Shown piece after piece: positions 19,802 through 28,277 of a DNA stretch of 35,428 nucleotides (positions are counted from its first letter, which is position 1; each line of letters opens with the position of its first letter). Under the pieces are notes generated by a model, which was not told the origin of the DNA, searched no databases, and saw nothing but the letters and a program-made list of their open reading frames with translations. The position numbers and the translations under genes were made by a program. The DNA is from Chara braunii. Its lineage: Eukaryota; Streptophyta; Charophyceae; Charales; Characeae. Location: NCBI GenBank assembly GCA_003427395.1, contig BFEA01001003.1, positions 139,766-175,193 on the forward strand, given 5' to 3'.

Positions 19802-19958
19802 GAAAGTCTGGATGAGTTTATGAAATGTCCTAGTTAAACTTTCATTATACTACAATAAATTTCTTCTAATTAAGGTTGGATTAACATGTTTATGATTGAA
19901 AATTTTTATATAGAATGAAAATCCAATTAAAATGTTTCATGAACTCATCCACACTTTC
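19802..19958. mobile_element. Imperfect inverted-repeat MITE candidate
   Basis: 19802-19825 (GAAAGTCTGGATGAGTTTAT...) matches the reverse complement of 19935-19958 at 22 of 24 positions, and weaker complementarity continues inward. No clear target duplication was found. The surrounding 19780-20075 is rich in AATGAAAAT-like repeats. Confidence 0.5.
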
Positions 19959-20084
19959 AATTCAAATAAGAAGGGGTACCCCATTATTTGAATGAAAGTC
20001 TTCAAGTAAGATGAAAAATTTTAAAAGTGGAATGACATTTTTTAAGATGGAATGAAAATTTGAAATTTAGAATGTAATTTTACT

Positions 20085-20418
20085 CTACGTAGCACGGAGA
20101 ACGTGTTCGCGCCCCTTCATGTTCGCGCCAACAGCTCGCGAACATGTTCGGGTGAACATAATATTTTTTCGCAAAAAAAAACAAAAACAAATTATGATTA
20201 TTTTTTCGGTTTTTGATTTTTAACTGATGATTGGCTATGAATTTGAATATGACTCCAAGGCCAAAGTTGCTTGTATATATTTTTTTCAGATTTTTTTGAG
20301 AAGTTCTGTTTTTTTTTTCAATATTTTTTATGTTCGCGTTCGGAAGGTTTTGGGCGCTTGTTCACGTTCGAGCAAACATGTTCTCGTTCGCTTCCGAACG
20401 CAAACATTGTGCTACGTA
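20085..20418. mobile_element. MITE with 9-bp target duplication, Mutator-like
   Basis: Terminal inverted repeats TACGTAGCAC (20086-20095) and GTGCTACGTA (20409-20418) are perfect over 10 bp. AATTTTACT occurs directly on both sides (20076-20084 and 20419-20427). A 9-bp duplication is typical of Mutator-like elements. Both ends are packed with GTTCGCG and GAACATGTTCG palindromic motifs, and the centre is AT-rich. No transposase is encoded. Confidence 0.75.
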
Positions 20419-20427
20419 AATTTTACT

Positions 20428-21010
20428 ATAGAATGATCATTTAATTTTGAGAATTTTTTCTGTTGCAACCTTTTTGAAAAAAAACTCGTAGCCCACGAAA
20501 ATTTCGGACGCCCATCACCATAGATAAATTGAATCGGCAGCGGGCGACCTCCAAAAAGGGCCCCTGACCGATAGCTGGATGTACTGGTAGCTTAAGGCTA
20601 CAGTGCCACATTCCTTTCGTGAAGTTTTTCAGGGTTTTTTTTTTTTTTTTTTTTTCCCACCAGGAGAGGAGTATTTACTTTACTAAGCAGTGCGCATACA
20701 TAAATTTAACCTCCCGACAAAAAAAAACATAAGTGTAACTTCCAGGTTGGAATTTTAAATTCCAAGTGATTGAGTTTGACTTCTGGGTCATGCAATATGT
20801 GTTACCAACAGGGAGGCATGGGTCATCTTGGTGCTCGGGCGGCCTGGCCGCGCAAGTGCTACAAAAGGTCCCTGTAAAAAGAAAAACAAAAAATATAAAA
20901 AATTCGAAAAAAAACTATGTCGTGCGGAAAAATATTTTTTTTTGTAAACAACTTTGGCCCCAAGATCGAATCAATTTTTTTTGCCAAATTCGAAATGAAA
21001 ATTAATATAT
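20428..21010. other. Unassigned AT-rich stretch
   Basis: Contains homopolymers (T18 near 20635, A runs) and no recognisable gene. 20820-20860 is locally GC-rich. Confidence 0.35.
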
Positions 21011-21024
21011 ATAGATATATATAT

Positions 21025-21475
21025 AGGGTTATCGACGTTCGGGTTCGTCCGAACTCCCGTACCCGAACCTGCCGAACGTTCGGCCCCCCTTGGGGATGCG
21101 TTCGGTCGTTTGGGCCGAACACGGATCTAAAAAAGATTAAGAACAATCAAAATATTCAAAAGAATCTGAAAAATATATATGTTGTGAAGAAAAATAAGAC
21201 GAACAACATTTACCTCAGTGTTACATCCGAATTCCTTACAAAACTTAAAATAAAAATCAAATATGAAAATAAAAATTAAAAAAATAGAAAGAGAATTAAA
21301 ATTAGTGAGTGGGCGAGCACGTTTTCGACACGACGATCTTCGGCGATTTTTCGTTTCCGAAATATTTTTTGGCGAGAGCCAAACCCCTTGAGGTCCGGAC
21401 CCCGAAAGGGACCTCGAAAGCTCGAACGTTCGGGGGTCAGCTGAGGGCCCCCCGAACGTTCGGCCTGGTAACCAT
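21025..21475. mobile_element. hAT-like MITE candidate
   Basis: AGGGTTATC at 21025-21033 and GGTAACCAT at 21467-21475 form 7-of-9 terminal inverted repeats. Both end regions carry several CGAACGTTCGG palindromes. TAGATATATA flanks the element at 21012-21021 and 21477-21486, but the AT-rich microsatellite makes the duplication uncertain. The interior is AT-rich and noncoding. Confidence 0.5.
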
Positions 21476-21489
21476 GTAGATATATAATT

Positions 21490-22226
21490 TTTTATCTTTA
21501 TTTAAGTTTATTTCCTAATTTATTTTTGGTCTGGCCACACTAGTGGTCCCGGGCCACTTTGGTAGCATCACTATGCATTGACTAAGTCTTGATTTTTTGC
21601 TTTGTGCCGAATGTCCTCATAATGATCCTGTTCGTCATTTTGCTACAGGTGCAACCATGGAAAGTATCACGGCAATGGAGCGCTCGTACGAATGCTACAA
21701 CAAAGCAAGGTGCTTTTTCCTAAGTTGTCTGCTCTTCTTTTTGTTTCTTCTTTGGGGAAACTGTGGCTGTGACACACTTGTAGTTTGAAATAGGCAACAA
21801 AAGAGAAAGTTGCGGCGGTGTCATTGTGTGAGTTTTGAAATGTGTGACTCCAACGTACTTGCCCCTTTTTTTTGTTTTTTTTCCCCCCTCTCGTTTTCTA
21901 CTCATCAGTACCTAAAAACTTAGTTCAATGCAACCACGAGTTGTTGGGTGTTAGGAGACCTGTAGGCTTGTCCTGTAAGCTAAATTGGATGGTGCTTCTA
22001 GATGCTTTCCGGAAGTAATGTTGAGGATCCCCGACCCTCAAATCATGTTTATGAAATCAAAGTTGAATTTTGAGTTAAAAATAATAATAATGAACTTAGT
22101 ACTAGATAATAGATATTGTATTCTAATATTATACTAGTTAATTGTATATAAAATTATATTCTAAAACCATATGGCATATGCTATATATTTTATATTGTGT
22201 TCTAAATTCTAATATTGTATTGTTAT
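21490..22226. other. Unassigned AT-rich stretch
   Basis: 22080-22220 is strongly AT-rich with TATATTCTAA repeats. No gene, domain or RNA is recognised. Confidence 0.35.
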
Positions 22227-22234
22227 ATTAGTAG

Positions 22235-22805
22235 CATGGCTACGCCGGACCCGGACCCGGACATTTCCAGACATGGAACCGGGCATGTGTCCGGTAGTTT
22301 TCGGACGTCCGGAATTCCGGACATTTCCGGACCTCCGGACATGGGGGGATCTCGACAGGTCCGGAAATGTCCGGACCATTAAGAAAAGTAAAAATAAAAA
22401 AATCTAGAAAAAAAGTATGCTATGCAGAATAACAATGCAAACAACTTTTGCCTCAGAGTCATGTCAGAATTCCTAACCAAACTTAAGTTACAAGTCAAAA
22501 ACTATAAAAAAGCTTTGAAAAAGACTTTAAAAATTAATAAAAGGTAATGAATTATTAATAATTAAAAAAATAGGGTTGTCTAATAAATTAGTATATAGAG
22601 AGAGAGCATGTCCGGACCCCCCAAAAAAGCATAAACGGGCCTGAAAAACCCCCAAAACAATTTTGGGGAAGGGTCCTGGACCATTTTTTTTAATTTTTTT
22701 TTCCTCGAATTTTGGCAGATCCGGACCTTCCACACCGGACGTTTGGAGTCCGGACTGAATCCAGACCGTCTGGACGGCGGTCGGGACGTCCGGATCGTAG
22801 CGATG
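22235..22805. mobile_element. hAT-like MITE with 8-bp target duplication
   Basis: Terminal inverted repeats CATGGCTACG (22235-22244) and CGTAGCGATG (22796-22805) match at 9 of 10 positions. The flanking direct repeat ATTAGTAG is exact (22227-22234 and 22806-22813). An 8-bp duplication and CA...TG ends fit the hAT superfamily. The subterminal 100-200 bp at each end are dominated by TCCGGA and GGTCCGGA motifs, likely transposase-binding repeats. No transposase is present, so the element is non-autonomous. Confidence 0.8.
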
Positions 22806-22814
22806 ATTAGTAGT

Positions 22815-23160
22815 TATAGTACTGTTATACTATTATATGTTGTATAAATATATCCTGTATTTACGGACATTATTTTTCCCTTTCTACTAGAACTCCAATC
22901 AGATCTTTGTAGCTTTTATGACGGTTGTCGCCTAGGGCGGGGTCCCACTATTAACTGGAATTGGATTGAAAGTTCAAATCTGGACGGGTATGGGGTCAGG
23001 TGTAGAGGATGCGATTGATCCGCATTTCTGCATCTCCTCTGAGTCATAAAACAAATCCAGTTTTGGGGGCCTAGTCCAATCCTCTTTGGTAGTGGGGCCT
23101 CGTCCCTAGTCTTTGATTGAAGATAGGAAGACTTTGGCCCATTCATCTGGTTGTATTTCA
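22815..23160. other. Unassigned stretch
   Basis: No gene or repeat recognised. CAAATCCAGTTTTGGGG near 23050 and a weak inverted ACTAGAAC/GGTAGTGG neighbourhood are not convincing. Confidence 0.3.
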
Positions 23161-23220
23161 TATCATATATTATATTATATATATCATATATTATATATTC
23201 TATAATATCTATATTATATA
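23161..23220. repeat. (AT)-rich microsatellite
   Basis: TATATCATATATTATA-type units run directly into the degenerate hammerhead core at 23221. Confidence 0.85.
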
Positions 23221-23245
23221 TGAGTTGGTGAAACTCCGATGAAAC
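23221..23245 (+). ncRNA. Degenerate hammerhead core
   Basis: TGA (end of box 1) at 23221-23223 is followed by stem II GTTGG/CCGAT (23224-23228 and 23236-23240, pairs preserved with G-U) around loop TGAAACT, then GAAAC. The first four bases of box 1 are replaced by TATA of the adjacent microsatellite. It is a relic of the same ribozyme family as the 6.5-kb and 25.4-kb copies and is very unlikely to cleave. Confidence 0.5.
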
Positions 23246-23249
23246 ATTT

Positions 23250-24178
23250 TGTCACAATCCCTCATTTGTTGTCCTCTTCTCCCTCTCTGCGTAAGGAGCA
23301 TTGGGCGCGGGGGGAGGGCGATGGTCCGCCTCACGTCGGATCCGGGTCGAACTTTTGGAGAGGGTCCTCGGATGAAGGCGATCGCTAAAATTAGTTAAAC
23401 GCAAGTCAACTTTGGAGACTTCCATTACTCCACAGGCCGTTGTGAAATCTCCACCAACGCGGCCTGTGTTTTACATATGATTTTCATTGTTAACAGGAGA
23501 ATCATATTGATCATGTAATACAAAGACCCTTAATACAGGCAATCCTAAGTGCAACGAAGTTGCCTCTACCAAGAAAATTTGGGAACGCCTTCAACTTTTT
23601 TGTTCGTGTGCCGGCACGAAGTGTGGTGTCAAAGCGGTGTGCGTACTGAATTGTTCACAACGCACCAAAAAATGAGAGAGTGTGCCCATGGGGCCGGGTG
23701 GCATTGAGCATAGATGTGAGGGAATATCCTCAAGTTGCCGCCATTGATAAGCGGTTTTCTTTTCTTGCCACTTTACCACATATGGGTCAATGGGAAAACT
23801 ACCCCAACTTCAACGATTTTTCAAGAAATGTGAAAATGGAGGGTATGTAGATTTCATCGTGATCTTTATAGGAAAAATATTTAAGAAATTAGGAAAGATC
23901 ATTTCAACTGTGAAAAAAAATCACGGCAGCATGCATGTACATTTTTGTCGCTTGCCGGTTATCCCCACTTTGCTACCGGTAGCCCTCATGAACTTGTGCT
24001 ACCAGTCCCCCCGACTTTCAAACGGTGGGGGCAGTGGTGGTTTAACTATTTATTAGAAAAAAAAAATCCATGGGCACTTCCTAGGGGTTGCGGATTTTGT
24101 GTGTGGTGACGCATGATATGGATCCAAGTCCGAAGTGTGGGGGGCAGGGGGCTGGCCCGCAACTTTGAAAAAAGACGA
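23250..24178. other. Unassigned stretch
   Basis: No recognisable gene. GCGGCCTGTG and CACAGGCCGT near 23430-23470 form a short inverted repeat (CACAGGCCG/CGGCCTGTG). The rest appears single copy. Confidence 0.35.
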
Positions 24179-24430
24179 CTCTACTCTACTCTACTCTACT
24201 CTACTGTACTCTACTCCTCTGCTCGACTATGTTCTACATCTCTACTCTATATCTCTACTCTATGACACTACTCTACGACATTCTACGACACTCTACTCTA
24301 CTCTACTCTACTCTACTCTCCTCTACGGCACTTTACTGTACTCTACTCTACGACACTCAACGACACTCTACTCTACTTTACTCCACTCTACTCTACTCTA
24401 CTCTACGACTACTCTACTCTATGATACTAC
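24179..24430. repeat. (CTCTA)n pentanucleotide satellite
   Basis: Plus-strand CTCTA repeats with ACGACACT interruptions fill 250 bp and run into a (CA)n array. Open frames here are repeat translations. Confidence 0.9.
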
Positions 24431-24435
24431 TCTAC

Positions 24436-24436
<1 letters not shown>

Positions 24437-24492
<56 letters not shown>

Positions 24493-24574
24493 GCACACAC
24501 ACATCTTTTTCGCTTTTTTTTCTTCGATTGATTGATTGATTGATTGGTGGAAGGGGGGTTGCCTCCCCCCGCCC

Positions 24575-24622
<48 letters not shown>
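24437..24622. repeat. Two (CA)n arrays around a short spacer
   Basis: CA runs at about 24437-24489 and 24582-24622 bracket a GATTGATTGATTGATTGGTGG segment and a GGGG/CCCC hairpin. The paired CA-spacer-CA arrangement recurs at 25866-26075 and 33815-33917 at the equivalent place in the 1.53-kb unit. Confidence 0.9.
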
Positions 24623-24625
<3 letters not shown>

Positions 24626-25432
24626 AGTTTTATGTCTGTTGGTCCTCCTTTTGTTGTATGTCCTCCCCATGATTTTTTCTAAGTCTTTTTGTGTATCCAA
24701 CCGAGCACCCTTAAGTAGTGCCAAACAGTCGGTGGTTCCTCGTTTGGAGTGCCTACTGCGCTCTTATGGGGGCTGCTCGGTTCGGGATGTCTGTGTTGCC
24801 TGTCGGTGATGACGGATGTTCGTCGGAGTGACTCCCTGGCTCTGTGGGTGGTGGGAACCAACAGTCTGCGGGGTTCTATCGTGATGTAAGTAGGTCATGT
24901 GCTGCTTTGCTCCGTGTTGGATGTGTGGACTTCCTCGTCTGCGCTCCGCCGCTGCCCTGCTGCCTGTCCCGCTTGCTTCGCGTGTGGTTCTTTGCGGGTT
25001 GATGTGTTCGCTGTGCGGTGTGGCNGTGTTGTNGGTGTTGCCTTGCGCTTCGCTGCTCCGCTGCTGTGCTGCTCATCCGTTGGTCGTGCCTTCTGTGCTT
25101 GTGTGCCATGTTGGTTGGTTGCCTTGTTGCTGATGCCTTGTGCTCCGTTCCATGGTCGCCCAGCTGCTGGTTCACTCGCTCTGTCGTCCCCTTTAGTGTT
25201 GTTGCCTTGCTTGGTTTGCCTTCTGCTTCACTACACGGTTGCCGCGCTGCGTGCCATGTCGTTCCTTGCAGTCGTTTTTGGCGTTGTGCAGCCGTGCTGC
25301 CTCTACTGTGTTGCCTGGTGCGTCACAGGGTTGCTGCCCGCTGCTATGTTCTTCTTGGGGACAGTCTGCCTTCAACAAGGGTCAAAGGGTTCATGACCCA
25401 AACCATCAAATACGGGGATTCCGCAGATTGTC
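24582..25432 (+). mobile_element. Hammerhead repeat, partial unit 0
   Basis: This is the 3' portion of the tandem unit. It has a (CA)n, a stem-loop domain at 24699-24782, about 550 nt of GC-rich TTGCCTTG/GCTGCTG-type sequence, the GGGTCA/TGACCC hairpin (about 25379-25399), and then the upstream half of ribozyme 1. The 5' half of the unit is missing and replaced by the CTCTA satellite. Two ambiguous bases (25025, 25033) suggest imperfect assembly of near-identical copies. Long open frames on both strands follow from composition and are not conserved between units. Confidence 0.8.
24699..24782 (+). ncRNA. Covarying stem-loop domain, copy 1
   Basis: AACCGAGCA (24699-24707) pairs with TGCTCGGTT (24774-24782). 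Inside, AGTAG pairs with CTACT, and an apical CCAAAC/GTTTGG hairpin encloses AGTCGGTGGTTCCTC. Comparison with copies 2 and 3 shows compensatory changes, so the fold is likely maintained in RNA. Confidence 0.75.
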
Positions 25433-25480
25433 GAGGGTTCAGCCTCCTGATGAGTCGGTGCAACTCCGACGAAACAATCT
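25425..25480 (+). ncRNA. Type-III hammerhead ribozyme 1
   Basis: Stem III 5' strand AGATTG (25425-25430) precedes TC, giving a GTC triplet with predicted cleavage after 25432. Stem I is GAGG/CCTC (25433-25436, 25443-25446) with a GTTCAG loop. Box 1 is CTGATGA (25447-25453). Stem II is GTCGG/CCGAC (25454-25458, 25466-25470) with loop TGCAACT. Box 2 is GAAA (25471-25474), and the stem III 3' strand is CAATCT (25475-25480). All conserved core positions are canonical and every stem is perfectly paired, so self-cleavage of the plus-strand RNA is expected. Type-III hammerheads are known from plant retrozymes and viroid-like RNAs. Confidence 0.93.
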
Positions 25481-25863
25481 TTCATCTTTTGTTTTTTTTC
25501 GCTCTGTTTTTTTTTTTCTTTTGTCTGCCTTGTTGCCTTGTTGCCACCGCCTCATTCTTCTGCCTAGTGCTGTTTGTCTGCCCGCCCACCTCCCCCTTGC
25601 CCTCCACCCTTTGTTCTCTGCTGTGGTGTGTCATCCAAGTACCGTGTTGTGTTTTGACCTCAACCTTGCCATTTTGTTTGTCTTGTTGTACTTGTCTTAC
25701 CGCTGGTCGGTTCGTTTTTCGTTTTATGACTATTGAAAGCTGGGCTTTATAAGCATTCTTTTCTATGGGCATTCCTGCCTGTGGGCTCTTTCCCGGTGTT
25801 GTTTATAAGCGCACTCTTCAACACAACATGTTGTGACGCGGTTGCAGAAGCCACGCAATGCAT

Positions 25864-25865
<2 letters not shown>

Positions 25866-25908
<43 letters not shown>

Positions 25909-25933
25909 GGGCACACATACGCATACACAGATA

Positions 25934-26005
<72 letters not shown>

Positions 26006-26075
26006 GGGGCACACATACACAGACAAAAGACAGACACACACACACACACACGTGATACACACACACACACACACA
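25866..26075. repeat. (CA)n arrays of unit A
   Basis: CA runs lie at about 25866-25905, 25935-26001 and 26034-26075, separated by GGGGGCACACATACGCATAC-like spacers. Their position about 60 nt upstream of the stem-loop is shared with the other units, so the microsatellite is a constitutive part of the repeat. Confidence 0.9.
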
Positions 26076-26137
26076 AACAGTTTTAGGTATGTTTGTTTTT
26101 CTTCTTTCTCCTATTTTTTTCTTACTTTTATGTCTCT

Positions 26138-26221
26138 AGCCGAGCACCCTCTAGCAGTGGCAAATAGTCGGTGGGTCCTCATTTAGAGTGCCTACTGCAC
26201 TCTTAGGGGGGCCACTCGGTT
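26138..26221 (+). ncRNA. Covarying stem-loop domain, copy 2
   Basis: AGCCGAG (26138-26144) pairs with CTCGGTT (26215-26221), with G-U replacing the A-U pair of copy 1. In the apical hairpin AAAT/ATTT replaces AAAC/GTTT, a C-G to T-A compensatory change. The loop AGTCGGTGGGTCCTC is nearly unchanged. Confidence 0.7.
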
Positions 26222-26459
26222 CAGGATGTCTGTCTCCTGTGGGCGATAACGGATGGTCGTCGAAGTGTCTCCCTGGCTCAGTGGCTGGTGGGAACCAACA
26301 ATATGCGGGGTTAACTCGTGATGTGAGTGGATCATGTGCCGCTTTGCTCCGTGTTGGATGTGTAGATTGTCTTGTCTGCGCTCTGACGCTGCCTTGCTGC
26401 CCGTGCCGTTTGCTTCGCAGGTCTTCCTCGCTACTCTGCTGCCTTGCCTCCCATCCGCG

Positions 26460-26790
26460 GTCCATGCCTCCCGTGTCTTTTGCTCGCGTGCCTTGTGGTC
26501 TGGTGGCCTTGTGGTGGTGCCTTGCGCTTCACTGCACGGTTGCTGAGCTGCTTGTCCATGTGCCCTGTCGGCCTTCAGTGTCCTTTGCTTGCATGCCTTG
26601 TAGTTTGGTTGCCTTGTTGTCGGTGCCTTGTGCTTCACTGTATGGTTGCCGAGCTGCTCATCTGCTTGCCCTGTTGGCCGTCCGCGTCCTTTACTTACTT
26701 GCTTGCGTGCCTTGTAGTCTGGTCGCCTTGCTGATGTTGCCTTGCAGTTCACCGCACGGTTACCGAGCTGCTCGTCCGCTTGCCCTGTCG
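26460..26790. repeat. Internal tandem repeats of unit A, about 110 bp
   Basis: Segments with TTCACTGCACGGTTGCTGAG and GCTGCT recur at 26528, 26634 and 26748. Unit B holds a comparable but shorter duplication (91 bp, 34382-34560). Copy number differs between units, which accounts for part of their length variation. Confidence 0.75.
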
Positions 26791-26954
26791 TTCCTTGCAG
26801 TCGTCTTTGGTGATGAGCAGTTGAGCTGCCTCTACTGCCCTGCCTGGTGCTCCGCAGGGTTGCTGCCCGCTGCTATGTCCCGCTTGGGAACAGTCTGCCT
26901 TCAACATGGGTCAAAGGGTTCATGACGGAAACCATTCAAATATGGAGATTCCGC

Positions 26955-27006
26955 AGATTGTCGAGGGTTCAGCCTCCTGATGAGTCAGTGCAACTCCGAC
27001 GAAACA

Positions 27007-27008
<2 letters not shown>
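26955..27008 (+). ncRNA. Type-III hammerhead 2, interrupted by LINE
   Basis: AGATTG (26955-26960) and the GTC triplet (predicted cut after 26962), GAGG/CCTC stem I, CTGATGA (26977-26983) and GAAA (27001-27004) are intact. Stem II is GTCAG/CCGAC with one A-C mismatch. The stem III 3' strand is CAAT, after which the LINE poly(T) begins. The poly(T) gives CAATTT in place of CAATCT, so most of stem III could still form, but the weakened stem II and the insertion make activity doubtful. Confidence 0.88.
27002..27008. repeat. LINE target-site duplication, left
   Basis: AAACAAT here is repeated at 33332-33338. The two copies directly abut the poly(T) end and the 5' end of the minus-strand LINE. Confidence 0.8.

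Positions 27009-27033
<25 letters not shown>
27009..27033 (-). repeat. LINE poly(A) tail (T25 on plus strand)
   Basis: A homopolymer at the 3' terminus of the minus-strand LINE, directly abutting the target duplication. It marks the 3' insertion junction. Confidence 0.9.
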
Positions 27034-27038
<5 letters not shown>

Positions 27039-28277
27039 CAGGACCTTATGGCCCTGGCTCCATTTCCATTCTGGGGAGCATCAGTCCGGTTCTTATTCCA
27101 CCGGCGAGTCAGAATAAAGTATTACATCATGAAGACACACACACGCTTCCTTCCGTGTGGCCGAAGGACCCCTGACCAGCATTGATTACTCCAGTAACGT
27201 GGAGGATTGACTGTCAGCTTGCCTTGCTTCTCCCTTTCCTCTCAGATCTACTGCGGCAGTCTGTCAAATAAGACATAAATAAAAATAAAGGCCCTGGGAG
27301 CTACCCCTGTTACCGCTTTTGCCCAAAAGCCTGAACTCCTTATATGAGCCTCATGAAGACCCGGTATTCTGACCTCTGTTTACCTTGTCTCTGTCTAAAC
27401 CCTAAACCCTAAACCCTCAACTGTAATTCTGTGGAGATGAAAGCATCCTCAGTCTTCCTTTCCTCTGGGCGAGGGAGTCCTTTCCCCTTTTGGATGTCGC
27501 TTTATCCCTTATTCCTGTACTCTTGTCGTGTTATCTTCATCCGTAGGCTTTTCGAGAAGTAAATAGTCCACCCGTAGTTGTCCGCTGTTGGTAGCTCCTT
27601 TCTGATAAAGAGTTGTGCCGCTCTTTCCCGCTGATATATTCTCCTCGTATTTCTGCCTTCTTGCTGTTTATCGACTCAATGTTGTCCAAGCTCCGTCTCC
27701 CCCTCTTTTGCTGCTCCTCTTCTTCTGACCTTGTTTGCTTGGGTTTCTGCTATATGCAGTGAATCTCGGCCTGTACCATTGATTGGAATCCGCCCAAAAC
27801 TATCCCCCGTGGGTTGGACCGCCCTTCAGTTGTTCTGCTGTCCCTCTCTTTCCATATGACCCGTCGCGTCACCTTCCCGGTGAGACCGAGCCAGATAGTT
27901 TCTGCCTTTCGAGACAGATCAGAACTGTTAGTCTAGAGGAGAAGCTGGATGGGATGCTCAGGAAAGGGGGATGGGAAGATTGAAATCCAAATCGCCGAGG
28001 CTCTCGCTCAGTATTCTGTCGTACCCTTAAGGTTGGAGGCAATGGGGGGGTGTTGGGTCGGTGTGGGGGAGGGTCCAGGTGTGGGGATATATGTCCTGCT
28101 CCGTAGTAGGCAAGACCATTGAGCCCCAGAAGTGGGAGGGGCTGGCGATAGAGGTATCCTAGTAGTCTGCTGTTTTAGTTGACAACATCTTACATTTCGC
28201 TGTTTGAGTAATGCTGAGCCTCTGGCAGGTTAGAGGGCTCGAAGGGTGAGTGTGTGTTGGGGGGATCTCCCTTACCT
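27034..28277 (-). other. LINE 3' untranslated region
   Basis: About 1.24 kb between the ORF2 stop and the poly(A) tail with no supported reading frame. It includes three tandem plant-type telomere heptamers at 27396-27417. The boundaries follow from the tail and from the last ORF2 codon. Confidence 0.7.
27396..27417. repeat. Three plant-type telomere heptamers
   Basis: TAAACCC repeated three times (TTTAGGG on the LINE sense strand). It is the Arabidopsis-type telomere motif. Being inside the LINE 3' UTR, it is either part of the element or a short templated addition; it is not a chromosome end. Confidence 0.85.

Larger units (their letters stand above)
25433..26962 (+). mobile_element. Hammerhead repeat, complete unit A (1530 nt)
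   Basis: This spans from ribozyme 1 cleavage to ribozyme 2 cleavage. The order is ribozyme 3' part, a T-rich segment, TGTTTGTCTGCCCGCCCACC with CTCC-rich sequence, a single-copy stretch, paired (CA)n arrays, the covarying stem-loop (705 nt after the cleavage site), GC-rich repeats, and the next ribozyme. The same order occurs in unit B. There is no conserved reading frame, so I interpret it as a non-coding retrozyme-like element whose RNA would be cut into unit-length monomers. No tRNA-primer site or polypurine tract was identified, so LTR-style replication as in plant retrozymes is unproven. Confidence 0.8.

Noticed and set aside
25025-25033. Two ambiguous bases in unit 0
   Set aside because: Probably unresolved differences between near-identical units; unit B has C at the matching places. 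Not biological by itself.
25018-26925. Frames of 165-245 codons, plus a 186-codon antisense frame, in the hammerhead units
   Set aside because: Equivalent positions in the other units do not keep the same frame, and both strands are open because of GC-rich simple repeats.
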